Positions 8,862 to 17,357 of a stretch of 41,583 nt of DNA are shown here, piece by piece. A program made the position numbers and the translations under genes. The stretch covers positions 1 to 41,583 of the forward strand of contig JAFASF010000385.1 of assembly GCA_019244745.1 (NCBI GenBank). The letters run 5' to 3'. Position 1 is the stretch's first letter; the number at the start of each line of letters is the position of its first letter. The notes under the pieces are model-generated. The model was given only the letters and a program-made list of their open reading frames with translations, was not told the DNA's origin and did not search any database. Origin of the DNA: Solirubrobacterales bacterium (GTDB taxonomy: Bacteria > Actinomycetota > Thermoleophilia > Solirubrobacterales > Solirubrobacteraceae).

Positions 8862-9646
8862 CGCTTCAGTCTCACGGCGGCGCGATCTCGGCTCGGGACG
8901 GGTTCGGGCGGGCGATCCGCGAGCTTGCTCCTTGGTTTCACAACCTCCACCTTCCCGACGGGCGGCAGACCGCGCCCGATCATCCGCTGGGCGACTTCCC
9001 GGCGTTCAAGTGGAACCAGCTCGAGGCTTCGCTGCCCGCTGACATGAAGGGCTTGCGGGTGCTCGACGTAGGCTGCAACGCCGGCTTCTACTCGATCGCG
9101 GTGGCCAGGCGCGGCGCAACTGTGCTCGGCATCGACTTCGACCGCCACTACCTCCGGCAGGCCGAGTGGGCGCGCGAGCAGTTCGGGCTGCCGGAGCGGC
9201 AGCTGGCCTTCCGGCAGATGCACGTGTACGAGCTCGCACGCCTCGAGGAGACCTTCGACGTCGTCCTGTTCCTAGGCGTCCTCTACCACCTGCGCTACCC
9301 GCTGCTCGCCCTCGACCTGGTCGCGCAGAAGGTCCGCGACCTGCTGGTCGTGCAGACGCTGACCATGCCGGGCGAGGAGTCGGTCGAGGCCCCGGAGGAC
9401 CTGTCGCTCAGCCAGCGCGAGGTGATGCTCGGTCGGGGATGGCCGAAGATGGCGTTCATCGAACGGCGGCTGGAAGGCGACCCCACGAACTGGTGGGCTC
9501 CGAACCGGGCATGTGTGCGGGCGATGCTGCGCTGCGCGGGGCTCGAGCCGATCGGATCGCCGGGGCACGAGATCGAGCTGGCGCGGCGGGTGATGGACCC
9601 TGCTTCTCCGCCAGAGTTGACGGCGCTCCTCGGCGCCGGCACTTAG
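8858..9646 (+). CDS. SAM-dependent methyltransferase (CmoB/DUF1698-like)
   Basis: This 262-residue class I methyltransferase carries motif I VLDVGCNAGFYS (from residue 68), then an acidic loop GIDFDRHYL for SAM binding. VVLFLGVLYHLRYPLLALD resembles the CmoB/DUF1698 group, but the protein is shorter than CmoB and sits in a glycan cluster, so O-methylation of a sugar or glycolipid is more likely than tRNA modification. It is the last gene of the coupled + strand run. Its TAG overlaps the TAA of the convergent beta-glucosidase gene in the four bases TTAG (9643-9646), leaving no spacer for a terminator. Confidence 0.88.
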   Translation: MTLQSHGGAISARDGFGRAIRELAPWFHNLHLPDGRQTAPDHPLGDFPAFKWNQLEASLPADMKGLRVLDVGCNAGFYSIAVARRGATVLGIDFDRHYLRQAEWAREQFGLPERQLAFRQMHVYELARLEETFDVVLFLGVLYHLRYPLLALDLVAQKVRDLLVVQTLTMPGEESVEAPEDLSLSQREVMLGRGWPKMAFIERRLEGDPTNWWAPNRACVRAMLRCAGLEPIGSPGHEIELARRVMDPASPPELTALLGAGT

Positions 9647-10815
9647 CGCGCCCCGGTGGGGGCCAGGGCAGCGAAGTGCCGCGCGCTCGGCTTGACCGTC
9701 CGCTCCTGCGAGTCACGGTCGACGGCGATCAGCCCGAACCGCTGCGCGTAGCCGTGATGCCACTCGAAGTTGTCCAGCGCCGACCAATGGATCAATCCGC
9801 GGACGTCGACCCCGTCGGCCATCGCGCCGCGCATCGCGGCGGTCGAGCGATCGATGTACTCGACGCGTCTGCGGTCATCATCGGTCGCGATCCCGCTTTC
9901 AGTGACGATCAACGGACGACCGCCGGTCACCTCCCAGGCGCGACGCAGGGTCGCGCCGATCGCTTCCGGCCAGAACTCATACCCCGCGGCGGTCACCTCA
10001 ACGCCCGCCTCGTTACCGACCCAGCCCTGGGGACCGATTCGATGGCGGGTGTAGGTGTTGACACCCACGAAGTCGTCGCCACCGGCGGCCTCGAGAAACA
10101 CGTCTTCACGGAGCCGGCGCACGCTCTCCACCTCGCCCTCTCCGCCCGGCAGCGCCTGCCACTCCGCCATCGCGAGCGCCAACCCGACGGGCAGGTCGGG
10201 ACGGACCTCGCGGATCGCCTCGACCGCGAGCCGGTGGCCCTCGATGAACATCTCGGTCACGCGCAGCCTCGCCTCGCGATCGCGCCTGCCCGGCGGAAAC
10301 ACGCCCTCTTCGTATCCGAGCAACGCGGGCATGTTCGGTTCGTTGATCGTGATTGCCACGGCAGCCAGGTCGCCCAGCCGTTCGGTCACCACGGCGCAGA
10401 AGCGCGCAAATCGCTCCGGGGTTTGCCGATGCTCCCAGCCGCCGCCTCGGGCGAGCCAGCGTGGATTGGTGAAGTGGTGCATGGTGATGACGGGCAGCAG
10501 CCGGTGATCTCGGCAGCACTCGGCCATCGCCCGGTAGTGGTCAAGCCAGCGCCGCGAGTAGGTGCTCGGCTCGGGCTCGATCCGCGACCACTCGACCGCG
10601 AACCGGTAGCAGTTCAAGCCCAGATCGGCCAACAGCGCGATGTCCTGGGGATACCGGTGAAGGTGATCACAGGCCGAGCCGGAGGGCTCGGCACATCCGG
10701 AGCCGGGCGCGAGCTCCCAGTCGTGCCAGTCGTTGAGGACGTTGCCGCCCTCCACCTGGTGCGCCGAAGTCGCGGCGCCCCACAGGAAGGGAAGCGGGGA
10801 GATCCGATCGCTCAC
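9643..10815 (-). CDS. GH1 family beta-glucosidase-like glycosidase
   Basis: This protein of about 390 residues is a retaining GH1 enzyme that hydrolyses beta-glycosides. Seen: FLWGAATSAHQVEGG at the N-terminus, TINEPNMPALLG with acid/base Glu159, VTESGIA with nucleophile Glu306, and the C-terminal SALDNFEW. It is slightly shorter than the usual 440-480 residues. The GTG at 10815 (MSDRISPLPFLWG) starts just before the barrel. An ATG at 10893 would add a Pro/Gly-rich 26-residue leader and would overlap the divergent gene's ATG, so the shorter form is preferred. No signal peptide is seen, so it is probably cytoplasmic. It faces the glycan cluster tail to tail. Confidence 0.9.
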   Translation of the reverse strand: MSDRISPLPFLWGAATSAHQVEGGNVLNDWHDWELAPGSGCAEPSGSACDHLHRYPQDIALLADLGLNCYRFAVEWSRIEPEPSTYSRRWLDHYRAMAECCRDHRLLPVITMHHFTNPRWLARGGGWEHRQTPERFARFCAVVTERLGDLAAVAITINEPNMPALLGYEEGVFPPGRRDREARLRVTEMFIEGHRLAVEAIREVRPDLPVGLALAMAEWQALPGGEGEVESVRRLREDVFLEAAGGDDFVGVNTYTRHRIGPQGWVGNEAGVEVTAAGYEFWPEAIGATLRRAWEVTGGRPLIVTESGIATDDDRRRVEYIDRSTAAMRGAMADGVDVRGLIHWSALDNFEWHHGYAQRFGLIAVDRDSQERTVKPSARHFAALAPTGAR

Positions 10816-10891
10816 CGTGCGCTGGTCGGGCTCGAGGTGACCCGGCCCGGGCAAGATACTCGACCGGCCCGGATGCGGGTATCTGACCGTC

Positions 10892-11362
10892 ATGCACGGC
10901 TACTCGCCAGACAAGAAACCGCTCGGCGGCTACGCCGCGCTGACCGCGGCGTTCAACGCCGGAGCCCTCGTCTACGTCGTGGCCCACCGCCGCTCGCGAC
11001 GAAAGCTGCCCGGTGACCTGCCGTTCGGTGATTTCGCCCTGATGGCGTTGGGGACGCAGAAGCTGAGCCGCCTGATAGCCAAGGACCGCGTGACCAGCTT
11101 CGCCCGCAGCCCGTTCACCCGTTACACCGGCGAGGCCGGCCCGGGCGAGGTCTCGGAGGAGCCGCGGGGCAGCGGGCTGCAGCGAGCAGTCGGCGAGCTG
11201 CTCGTATGTCCCCACTGCGTCGGGCAATGGGTGGCCGCCGGGATCGTCGGGTCCTACCTGATCAGCCCCGACGCGACGCGCATGTTCGCGGGTGTGTTCG
11301 CGATCGTCAGTACCTCCGACTTCCTGCAGCAGCTGTGGGTGGCGCTCGAGAGCCGGGCGTGA
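10892..11362 (+). CDS. DUF1360 family membrane-associated protein
   Basis: This 156-residue protein matches the DUF1360 pattern in its central block FGDFALMALGTQKLSRLIAKDRVTSF and the motif LLVCPHCVGQWVA, with a CxxC pair. A short N-terminal hydrophobic stretch (AALTAAFNAGALVYVVA) and a C-terminal one (WVAAGIVGSYLI) suggest membrane association. In Gram-positives, proteins of this family occur as small conserved membrane proteins of unknown role. It is divergent from the beta-glucosidase gene and is followed by the large inverted-repeat spacer. The function is not known. Confidence 0.8.
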   Translation: MHGYSPDKKPLGGYAALTAAFNAGALVYVVAHRRSRRKLPGDLPFGDFALMALGTQKLSRLIAKDRVTSFARSPFTRYTGEAGPGEVSEEPRGSGLQRAVGELLVCPHCVGQWVAAGIVGSYLISPDATRMFAGVFAIVSTSDFLQQLWVALESRA

Positions 11363-11365
11363 CCG

Positions 11366-11595
11366 CTTAGTGTTCGCTTTCGTAAGTACGACGACACAAA
11401 GAGGGGTCGCCGGCGGATGCATGGTGAGGACGCAGGATCCGACGTGTAGCAGCCCTACACGAGGATCCGAGGACGAAGCCAGGCGCCGCCGACCGGACGA
11501 CTCGTGGGCGGCCCGCCGTTTTGGCGAGGCTGGATGCCGAGCGGGCCGCCCACGAGCGCTCGACTGTCGTCGTATTGGCGAAAGCGGGCACTTAG
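11366..11595. repeat. Nested inverted repeat filling a convergent intergenic spacer
   Basis: The whole spacer between the DUF1360 gene and the MMPL gene is one palindromic element. The outer arms are 11366-11396 and 11565-11595: 25 of 31 positions are complementary, and four of the six mismatches would be G-U pairs if transcribed as +. Inside lie two further hairpins. One has arms GTGTAG/CTACAC (11444-11460) flanked by two GGATCC sites (11435 and 11463). The other has a perfect 16-bp stem (11501-11516 with 11541-11556) and a 24-base loop. No target-site duplication was recognised at the ends. It could be a bidirectional terminator, a MITE-like mobile remnant, or a structured RNA. Confidence 0.8.
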
Positions 11596-11599
11596 GGCA

Positions 11600-13816
11600 T
11601 TAGCTCTCCGGCCCGTGGACCGCGCCGGCGGGCACGGGTTCAGGCTCCGCTGCCGGTGAGGAGCCGGCGAAGTATCCGGCGCCCTCCACGTTGATGCGCG
11701 GCAGCACCCGGTCGAGCCAGCGCGGGATCCACCAGTTGATACGGCCCATCAGAATCATCAGCGCCGGGACGAGCAGGCAGCGAACGACTGTGGCGTCGAG
11801 GATCACGGCAACCGCAAGCCCCACCCCGAACTGCTTGACCGTGGGATCGCCGTTGAGCACGAAGCTCCCGAACACGAACACCATGATCAGCGCCGCGGCC
11901 GTGATGACGCGCGCGCTGGTCACCAGGCCGGAGACGACCGAGCTCGTGTTGTCCTCGCCTGCGTGGACGTGCTCCTCGATCTGGCTGACCAGGAACACCT
12001 CGTAGTCCATCGACAGGCCGAACAGGATCGCGAACATGAACAGGGGCACGTAGGAGACGATCGGCACCGGGCCGCTCAGGCCGATCAGCCCGCTGAGCCA
12101 GCCGTATTGGAAGATCGCCGTGAGCACGCCATACGACGCGCCGATCGACAGGAGGTTCATGACCGCGGCCTGGGCCGGGATCACGAGCGTGCGGAACGCC
12201 AGGATCAGCAGCACGAAGCTGAGCGCGATCACCACCACGATCTGGAGCGGCAGCTTGCTCGAGATCTTCGACGCCAGGTCGTCGTAGGCGGCGGTCATCC
12301 CGCCGACATACGCGCGCATGTTGGTGCCCTTCTCAGCCCCGGGGATCACGCTGGCGCGCAGCTTGTGCACGAGATCGGTGGTGGCCTGCTCGGCCGGACC
12401 GTTCTTGGAGATCGTGTTGAAGTACGCCGTGGTCCCCGCTTGGTCGATCTGGGTCGGCGTGACCGAGGCGACTCCCGAGGTGGAGGAGACGTCTTTCTGG
12501 AGCGTCGCGAGCCGCGGGTCGCTGGTGCCTTGGGCCGGCGAGCCGAGCGAGACCGCGATCAGCAGGGGCCCGTTGACGCCGGGTCCGAAGTACTTCGAGA
12601 TCAGGTCATAGGCGCGGCGGGCGGTGGTCGAGGTCGAGAATGCGGCCACGTCCTGTTGCCCCAGGGTGAGCGAGAACAACGGAATGGTCAGCGGAATCAG
12701 GATCGCGAGCGCCGCCAGCCCCGCGATCACCGGTCGCGCGGCGACGTCGTGTGCCCACCTGGCCCACAGCCCTCGTCTGGCCTGCTCGTCCGTCGGGGGC
12801 GTGCGGACCCTCAAGGAGTCGATGTGAGTCCCGGCGATCGCGAGCAGCGCCGGCAGCAGCGTCAGAGCGGCGATCACCGCGACCACGACCGCGATCCCGG
12901 CCATCAACCCCATCGTGGTGACCAGCGGAATCCCGGCCACAGCGAGCGAGACCAGGGCGATGGTCACCGTTCCCCCGGCAAAGAAAACAGCTCCGCCCGA
13001 CGTCGCGGATGCCCGCGCGATCGACTCGCGCAGATCGAGCCCGGCGCTCAGTCCGCGCAGGTGGCGCGTGACGATGAACAGCGCATAGTCGATCCCCACG
13101 CCGAGGCCGATCATCGTGGCCAGGGTCGGCGCCACTGTCGGGACGGTCGCCACGTGACCCAGCATCCGGATGATCGCCAGGGTCGTGGCGAGAGCGACGA
13201 TCGCCGTGAGTATCGGTAGCACCATGGCCACGACCGTCCCGAAGGTGAGCGTCAGGATCACCATCGCCGCGATGATTCCTATGAGCTCGCTGGACTCGGT
13301 GGACGGCTTGGACACCTTTTGGCCGAGCTGGCCCCCGGTCTCGACCTGTAGTCCGGCCGCCTTCGCGGGTTGCGCACGATCGATGATCGCCTGGGCATCG
13401 CCGACTGACAGCGAGCCAGGGGGGACCTTCAGCGTCACGGACAGGTACCCGGTCGACTGATCCTGGCTCAGCGCCGAGGCCCCCTGCGGAGTCAGGGGGT
13501 TGAGCACCGAGGCCACGTTCGGATCCTTCGCCACGTCCGCGGCGGCATCGTTGACCGCGCCTGAGTACTTGGAGTCGGTCAGCTTCCCGCTGGACGCGTG
13601 TAGAACGATTGGGCTGGTTCCGTTGGCCTGACTGGGAAACGACTTCGCCAGCGTGTCCGCCGCCTTCTGGCTGTCCGTGCCCGGCAGCGAGAGGTTGTCG
13701 TTGGTGTTGTCGCCCAGCTGGTGGGAGACCGCGACGAGCGCGAACGCGACGACGACCCAGACCGCGAGAACCAGGAAACGCTGCCGAACGCAGAACCGCG
13801 CCAGTCGATACAGCAC
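11600..13816 (-). CDS. MMPL/RND-superfamily membrane transporter
   Basis: This 738-residue protein is of normal length for actinobacterial MMPL transporters, which export lipids or other hydrophobic molecules using the proton gradient. The N-terminus MLYRLARFCVRQRFLVLAVW leads into the first membrane helix. A large extracytoplasmic loop (SLPGTDSQKAADTLAKSFPS onward) follows, then two clusters of membrane helices. The repeat-related motifs MIGLGVGIDYALFIVTRHLR and FGLSMDYEVFLVSQIEEH carry the Asp-Tyr pairs expected in the proton path. It is alone in its transcription unit. Its 3' end abuts the nested inverted repeat. Confidence 0.94.
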   Translation of the reverse strand: MLYRLARFCVRQRFLVLAVWVVVAFALVAVSHQLGDNTNDNLSLPGTDSQKAADTLAKSFPSQANGTSPIVLHASSGKLTDSKYSGAVNDAAADVAKDPNVASVLNPLTPQGASALSQDQSTGYLSVTLKVPPGSLSVGDAQAIIDRAQPAKAAGLQVETGGQLGQKVSKPSTESSELIGIIAAMVILTLTFGTVVAMVLPILTAIVALATTLAIIRMLGHVATVPTVAPTLATMIGLGVGIDYALFIVTRHLRGLSAGLDLRESIARASATSGGAVFFAGGTVTIALVSLAVAGIPLVTTMGLMAGIAVVVAVIAALTLLPALLAIAGTHIDSLRVRTPPTDEQARRGLWARWAHDVAARPVIAGLAALAILIPLTIPLFSLTLGQQDVAAFSTSTTARRAYDLISKYFGPGVNGPLLIAVSLGSPAQGTSDPRLATLQKDVSSTSGVASVTPTQIDQAGTTAYFNTISKNGPAEQATTDLVHKLRASVIPGAEKGTNMRAYVGGMTAAYDDLASKISSKLPLQIVVVIALSFVLLILAFRTLVIPAQAAVMNLLSIGASYGVLTAIFQYGWLSGLIGLSGPVPIVSYVPLFMFAILFGLSMDYEVFLVSQIEEHVHAGEDNTSSVVSGLVTSARVITAAALIMVFVFGSFVLNGDPTVKQFGVGLAVAVILDATVVRCLLVPALMILMGRINWWIPRWLDRVLPRINVEGAGYFAGSSPAAEPEPVPAGAVHGPES

Positions 13817-13913
13817 ACCGGTAATTGGCCCCGAAGCCCCTCTCTGCTCGCGTTACACCGGCGGCATCCTCGCGCCAGCGCTCCTAGGTGTCAAGCCGCG
13901 GACCCGGCCGGGT

Positions 13914-13941
13914 TTGCGTTTCGCCACGGCGGGAGTATGTT
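13914..13941 (+). promoter_or_regulatory. Candidate promoter of the propeller/amidohydrolase gene
   Basis: TTGCGT (13914-13919) and TATGTT (13936-13941) are separated by 16 bases, a reasonable sigma-70-type pair. It would give a 5' leader of about 95-100 bases before the ATG at 14046. No other clear signal is visible in the 229-bp divergent spacer 13817-14045 apart from a 12-bp palindrome ACCCGGCCGGGT just upstream, which could be an operator. Confidence 0.4.
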
Positions 13942-14045
13942 AACCCGCTGCAACGTGGAGCCAGCGCCACCTGGCCCATAGCCGGAAGGCGAGCCAGTCC
14001 GGCGCTCGTGGGATTCGTGCAACGCTCCGGGAGGAGGGGAGAGGT

Positions 14046-17000
14046 ATGCGTGCGACGACTCAGATGCGAGGCGCGGTTCTCGGCTCGCGACGCGGGATCC
14101 TGGTGCTGCTGGCCACTGTCACGGTGGCGGCAGCCGTCCTGGTCCCGACGGTCGCGGGCAACGCGGCGCATTCCGCCGCCGGAGCTCCGGTCACCGGCGG
14201 GGGGACCTCTGCCACGCTCAACCTCCACTCCGCGTCCGCGTTGACGCTGGCTCTCTCTCCCGATCACCAGACGATCGCGATGAACTTCCTCGGCAACGTC
14301 TGGACCTTGCCGACCCGCGGCGGTAAGGGCGGTAAGGCAACGCGCGTGACGAGCCTCCTGCAGGACACCGCGTATCCGGATTGGTCGCCCGACGGGAAGA
14401 CGATCGCGTTCCAGTCCTACAGGAGCGGGACTTTCCACATCTGGGCGATGAACCCGGACGGGTCGAACGTACGCGAGCTCACCTCGGGCTATTACGACGA
14501 TCGCGAGCCGCAATTCTCGCCCGACGGCACGCAGATCGCCTTCTCCTCCGACCGGCCGCCGATCGGATCTCCGCCCGGGATCGCGACGGGCTCTTACAAC
14601 ATCTGGGTACTGACCCTGGCTACCGGAGAGCTCACCGAGATCACGCACGCGTCCAGCGGTCCGAACGACTACTACCCGACCTGGTCGCCGGACAGCAAGC
14701 AGATCACGTTCGTGGACACCACCCACGCGATCGAGAGCGTGGCCGCGAGCGGACAGGGTCCCGTCACGACGCTGTACTCGAACTCGGCGGACACGTTCTA
14801 CTCGCCGACCTGGTCGCCGGATGGCAAGAGCCTTGCCTACACCGCGCTGGTCAACGGAGGAACGCTGACGCAGTTGTTCGTCAACGGCCAGCCGGTGTCG
14901 GGCAACGAAGACGTTTTCGCGTTCCCCGCTCGGTGGGCGTCGAACGATACGTTGATCTACGCCGCGAACGGCAAGATCCGGCAACGGAATCTCACCAGTG
15001 GTGCGGTCACCACGATCCCGTTCTCGGCCGCGGTGTCATTCAACCGGGCCTCCTACCCGCTGAAGCCCCACGACTTCGACTCAACCGCCAAGCAGCCTGT
15101 GACCGGGATCCTGACTCCGGAGCTCTCGCCGGACGGACGCCACGTCGTGTTCGTCGCCCTGAACCAGCTGTGGGAGATGACGATCGGCAAGAGGCCGCGC
15201 AGATTGACGGATGACCCGTTTGCCAAAGCGACTCCGGTGTGGTCTCCCGACGGTGAGTACCTGGCCTATTCGAGCGATCGGGACGGCCCCATGGCGATCT
15301 ACATCCGCAATATGGACACAGGCCATACCCGCAGGCTGACCGCCCCCTTCACGGGAGCACAAGTAAAGCTGGCGTGGTCACCGGACGGCAACCACATCGC
15401 GTTTGAAACGGCCCTCGACAACGAAGCAGGTAGCCAGGCGCTGTATGTGGCGGACTTCCCGAGCGGCCAGTTCCGCCAGATCTTCGGCCCTCAGAACGCG
15501 ACCGGCGCCGCTTACGAGATTGCCTTCGAGCCCGGAACTCCCACTTGGGGGCCCGACAGCAACACGATCGCGCTGGCGGTGCAACAGAGCTATTCCACTC
15601 GGTTCCGCGAGGGGACGAGCGAGATCCTAACGGTGAACGCGACCACGGGCGCCACGCAGATGTACGACCCGTACCCCTATCAGACACTCACCAACCGCGT
15701 CGAAGGAGACGGACCGGTGTGGTCACCGGACGGAAAGTACATGGCGTACGTCCTCGATGACGTGTTGTGGATACTGCCGGTGACTCCTAGCGGCGCACCG
15801 GCGGGGCCACCTCGGCAGCTCACCGACGAGGTGGCGGACCAGATCAGCTGGTCCGGCGACTCGCAGCACATCCTGTACGACTCGGCCGGCACGCTGCGGA
15901 TGATCTCCGTCGACGGAGGCTCGCCCACGGCCGTGCCCGTCCGCCTCTCCTGGAGGCCCCGGGCAACGCCCGCGGGAGAAAAGGTGATTCACGCCGGAAC
16001 GCTGTGGGCCGGCACCAGCGGCTCTCTCCAACGCAACGTCGACATCGTGGTCAGGGGCAACCGGATCCTCAGCGTCGGCCCGGCCAGGCCCCGCTCCTCC
16101 TACGGCCCGGACATTCGGTACATCGACGCGTCCAGTGAGACCGTGATCCCGGGCCTGTGGGATGCGCATGTGCACGAAGGCATGGATCAGCCCTTTGCCG
16201 GCGACCGGCAGGACCGCCTCGAGCTCGCGATGGGCGTCACGAGCGAGATGTCGATGGGTGACGAGCCCTACCGGGCCCTCACCCAGGTCGAGTCGCAGGA
16301 GTCTGGCGCAACGCTCGGCCCTCGCTACTTCTGGGCGGCCGAACCGATCGACGGCAGGCGCATCTTCTACAGCTGGATGCGTGCGGATCCCGATATGTCC
16401 GCGCTCGGCCGCGACCTGTCGCGGATCGCAGAGCTGAATCCCGACATTCTCAAGACGTACGTCCGGCTCCCGAACAGTTACGAGAACATCGCCATTGCCG
16501 CCGGTCACGAGCTCGGGCTTCCTTCCTTTTCCCACTACTTCTGGCCTGCGCTGGCGTTCGGGCAGGACGGGACGGCCCACTGGGCGACGCAGCGGCTGGG
16601 CTACCAGATCGCGGTCTCCAACAACACCGTCGCCTATAACGACACGATCCAGCTCTACGCGCGGTCTGGAATGTCGATCACGAACACGCCGTTCTTCGGC
16701 GTGCAGTATCTGACGACGGTGAACGGCCAGCCGATTCTCAGTGATCCGAGACTGAGGACGTTGCTGAGCCCGTGGCAGTATGCCGCGGCGGAACAGGAGT
16801 ACGCGGCCCCCCCGCTCAGCCCCGCGCTCGAGCAGACGCTCCGCGGTTGGACCGGAGCCGACGCGAAGATCCTCGCGGCGGGGGGAACGGTGCTCGGCGG
16901 CACCGACAACCCGATCGGCTTCGGCAACTTCGGAACGGTGGTCGCGGTCAGCGTCATGGCCCACACCGGGCTGAGCAACTACCAGGCGCTGCGCGCGTTC

Positions 17001-17348
17001 ACCGTCGAACCGGCCAAGATCATGGGGCTGTCCAACCAGCTCGGCACGATCCAGCCGGGAATGATCGCCGACATGGACATCATCAAAGGAAATCCACTGC
17101 AGAACATCGAGACGATCGCCAACGACGCATACGTAATGCAGAACGGCCGCCTGTTCACCGAGCAGGAGCTGCTCGGTCCATACGCGAACGTGCAATTGAA
17201 CACGCCGCCGAGTTCCGGCGCGACGGCTGCGGTCGCGCGGGCGGAGGCCAGCACGCTCTCATACGGGAGAGTGAAGTGGCTGGCGACCACCGCCGAGCTG
17301 GGCAGGCTGCAGCGGCTCGCCGCGCTGCTCTGTCATCTCCCGAACTGA
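14046..17348 (+). CDS. Secreted beta-propeller (PD40) / amidohydrolase fusion protein
   Basis: This 1100-residue protein has an N-terminal hydrophobic signal (about residues 18-40) and so is probably exported. Residues about 70-640 carry some eleven PD40/TolB-like blades, with motifs such as YPDWSPDGKTIAF, EPQFSPDGTQIAF and TPVWSPDGEYLAY. Residues about 650-1060 are an amidohydrolase: VIPGLWDAHVHEG contains the metal-binding His708-x-His710, GGTDNPIGFG is the late metal/active-site region, and PGMIADMDIIKGNP is the typical family end. Related fusions are annotated as metal-dependent hydrolases, often suspected peptidases or imidazolone-propionase-like enzymes; the substrate is unknown. A purine-rich ribosome site (GGAGGAGGGGAGAGG) precedes the ATG. 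Confidence 0.92.
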   Translation: MRATTQMRGAVLGSRRGILVLLATVTVAAAVLVPTVAGNAAHSAAGAPVTGGGTSATLNLHSASALTLALSPDHQTIAMNFLGNVWTLPTRGGKGGKATRVTSLLQDTAYPDWSPDGKTIAFQSYRSGTFHIWAMNPDGSNVRELTSGYYDDREPQFSPDGTQIAFSSDRPPIGSPPGIATGSYNIWVLTLATGELTEITHASSGPNDYYPTWSPDSKQITFVDTTHAIESVAASGQGPVTTLYSNSADTFYSPTWSPDGKSLAYTALVNGGTLTQLFVNGQPVSGNEDVFAFPARWASNDTLIYAANGKIRQRNLTSGAVTTIPFSAAVSFNRASYPLKPHDFDSTAKQPVTGILTPELSPDGRHVVFVALNQLWEMTIGKRPRRLTDDPFAKATPVWSPDGEYLAYSSDRDGPMAIYIRNMDTGHTRRLTAPFTGAQVKLAWSPDGNHIAFETALDNEAGSQALYVADFPSGQFRQIFGPQNATGAAYEIAFEPGTPTWGPDSNTIALAVQQSYSTRFREGTSEILTVNATTGATQMYDPYPYQTLTNRVEGDGPVWSPDGKYMAYVLDDVLWILPVTPSGAPAGPPRQLTDEVADQISWSGDSQHILYDSAGTLRMISVDGGSPTAVPVRLSWRPRATPAGEKVIHAGTLWAGTSGSLQRNVDIVVRGNRILSVGPARPRSSYGPDIRYIDASSETVIPGLWDAHVHEGMDQPFAGDRQDRLELAMGVTSEMSMGDEPYRALTQVESQESGATLGPRYFWAAEPIDGRRIFYSWMRADPDMSALGRDLSRIAELNPDILKTYVRLPNSYENIAIAAGHELGLPSFSHYFWPALAFGQDGTAHWATQRLGYQIAVSNNTVAYNDTIQLYARSGMSITNTPFFGVQYLTTVNGQPILSDPRLRTLLSPWQYAAAEQEYAAPPLSPALEQTLRGWTGADAKILAAGGTVLGGTDNPIGFGNFGTVVAVSVMAHTGLSNYQALRAFTVEPAKIMGLSNQLGTIQPGMIADMDIIKGNPLQNIETIANDAYVMQNGRLFTEQELLGPYANVQLNTPPSSGATAAVARAEASTLSYGRVKWLATTAELGRLQRLAALLCHLPN

Positions 17349-17357
17349 TCCCGCGCG

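Noticed and set aside
9166-11016. A long open frame on the + strand through the beta-glucosidase gene
   Set aside because: It is Arg/Pro/Ala-rich, without family motifs, and antisense to a GH1 gene with both catalytic glutamates. Long shadow frames are expected at this GC content.
15723-17195. 490-residue open frame on the minus strand
   Set aside because: It lies opposite the amidohydrolase domain and has the Arg/Val/Asp-rich composition of an antisense shadow.
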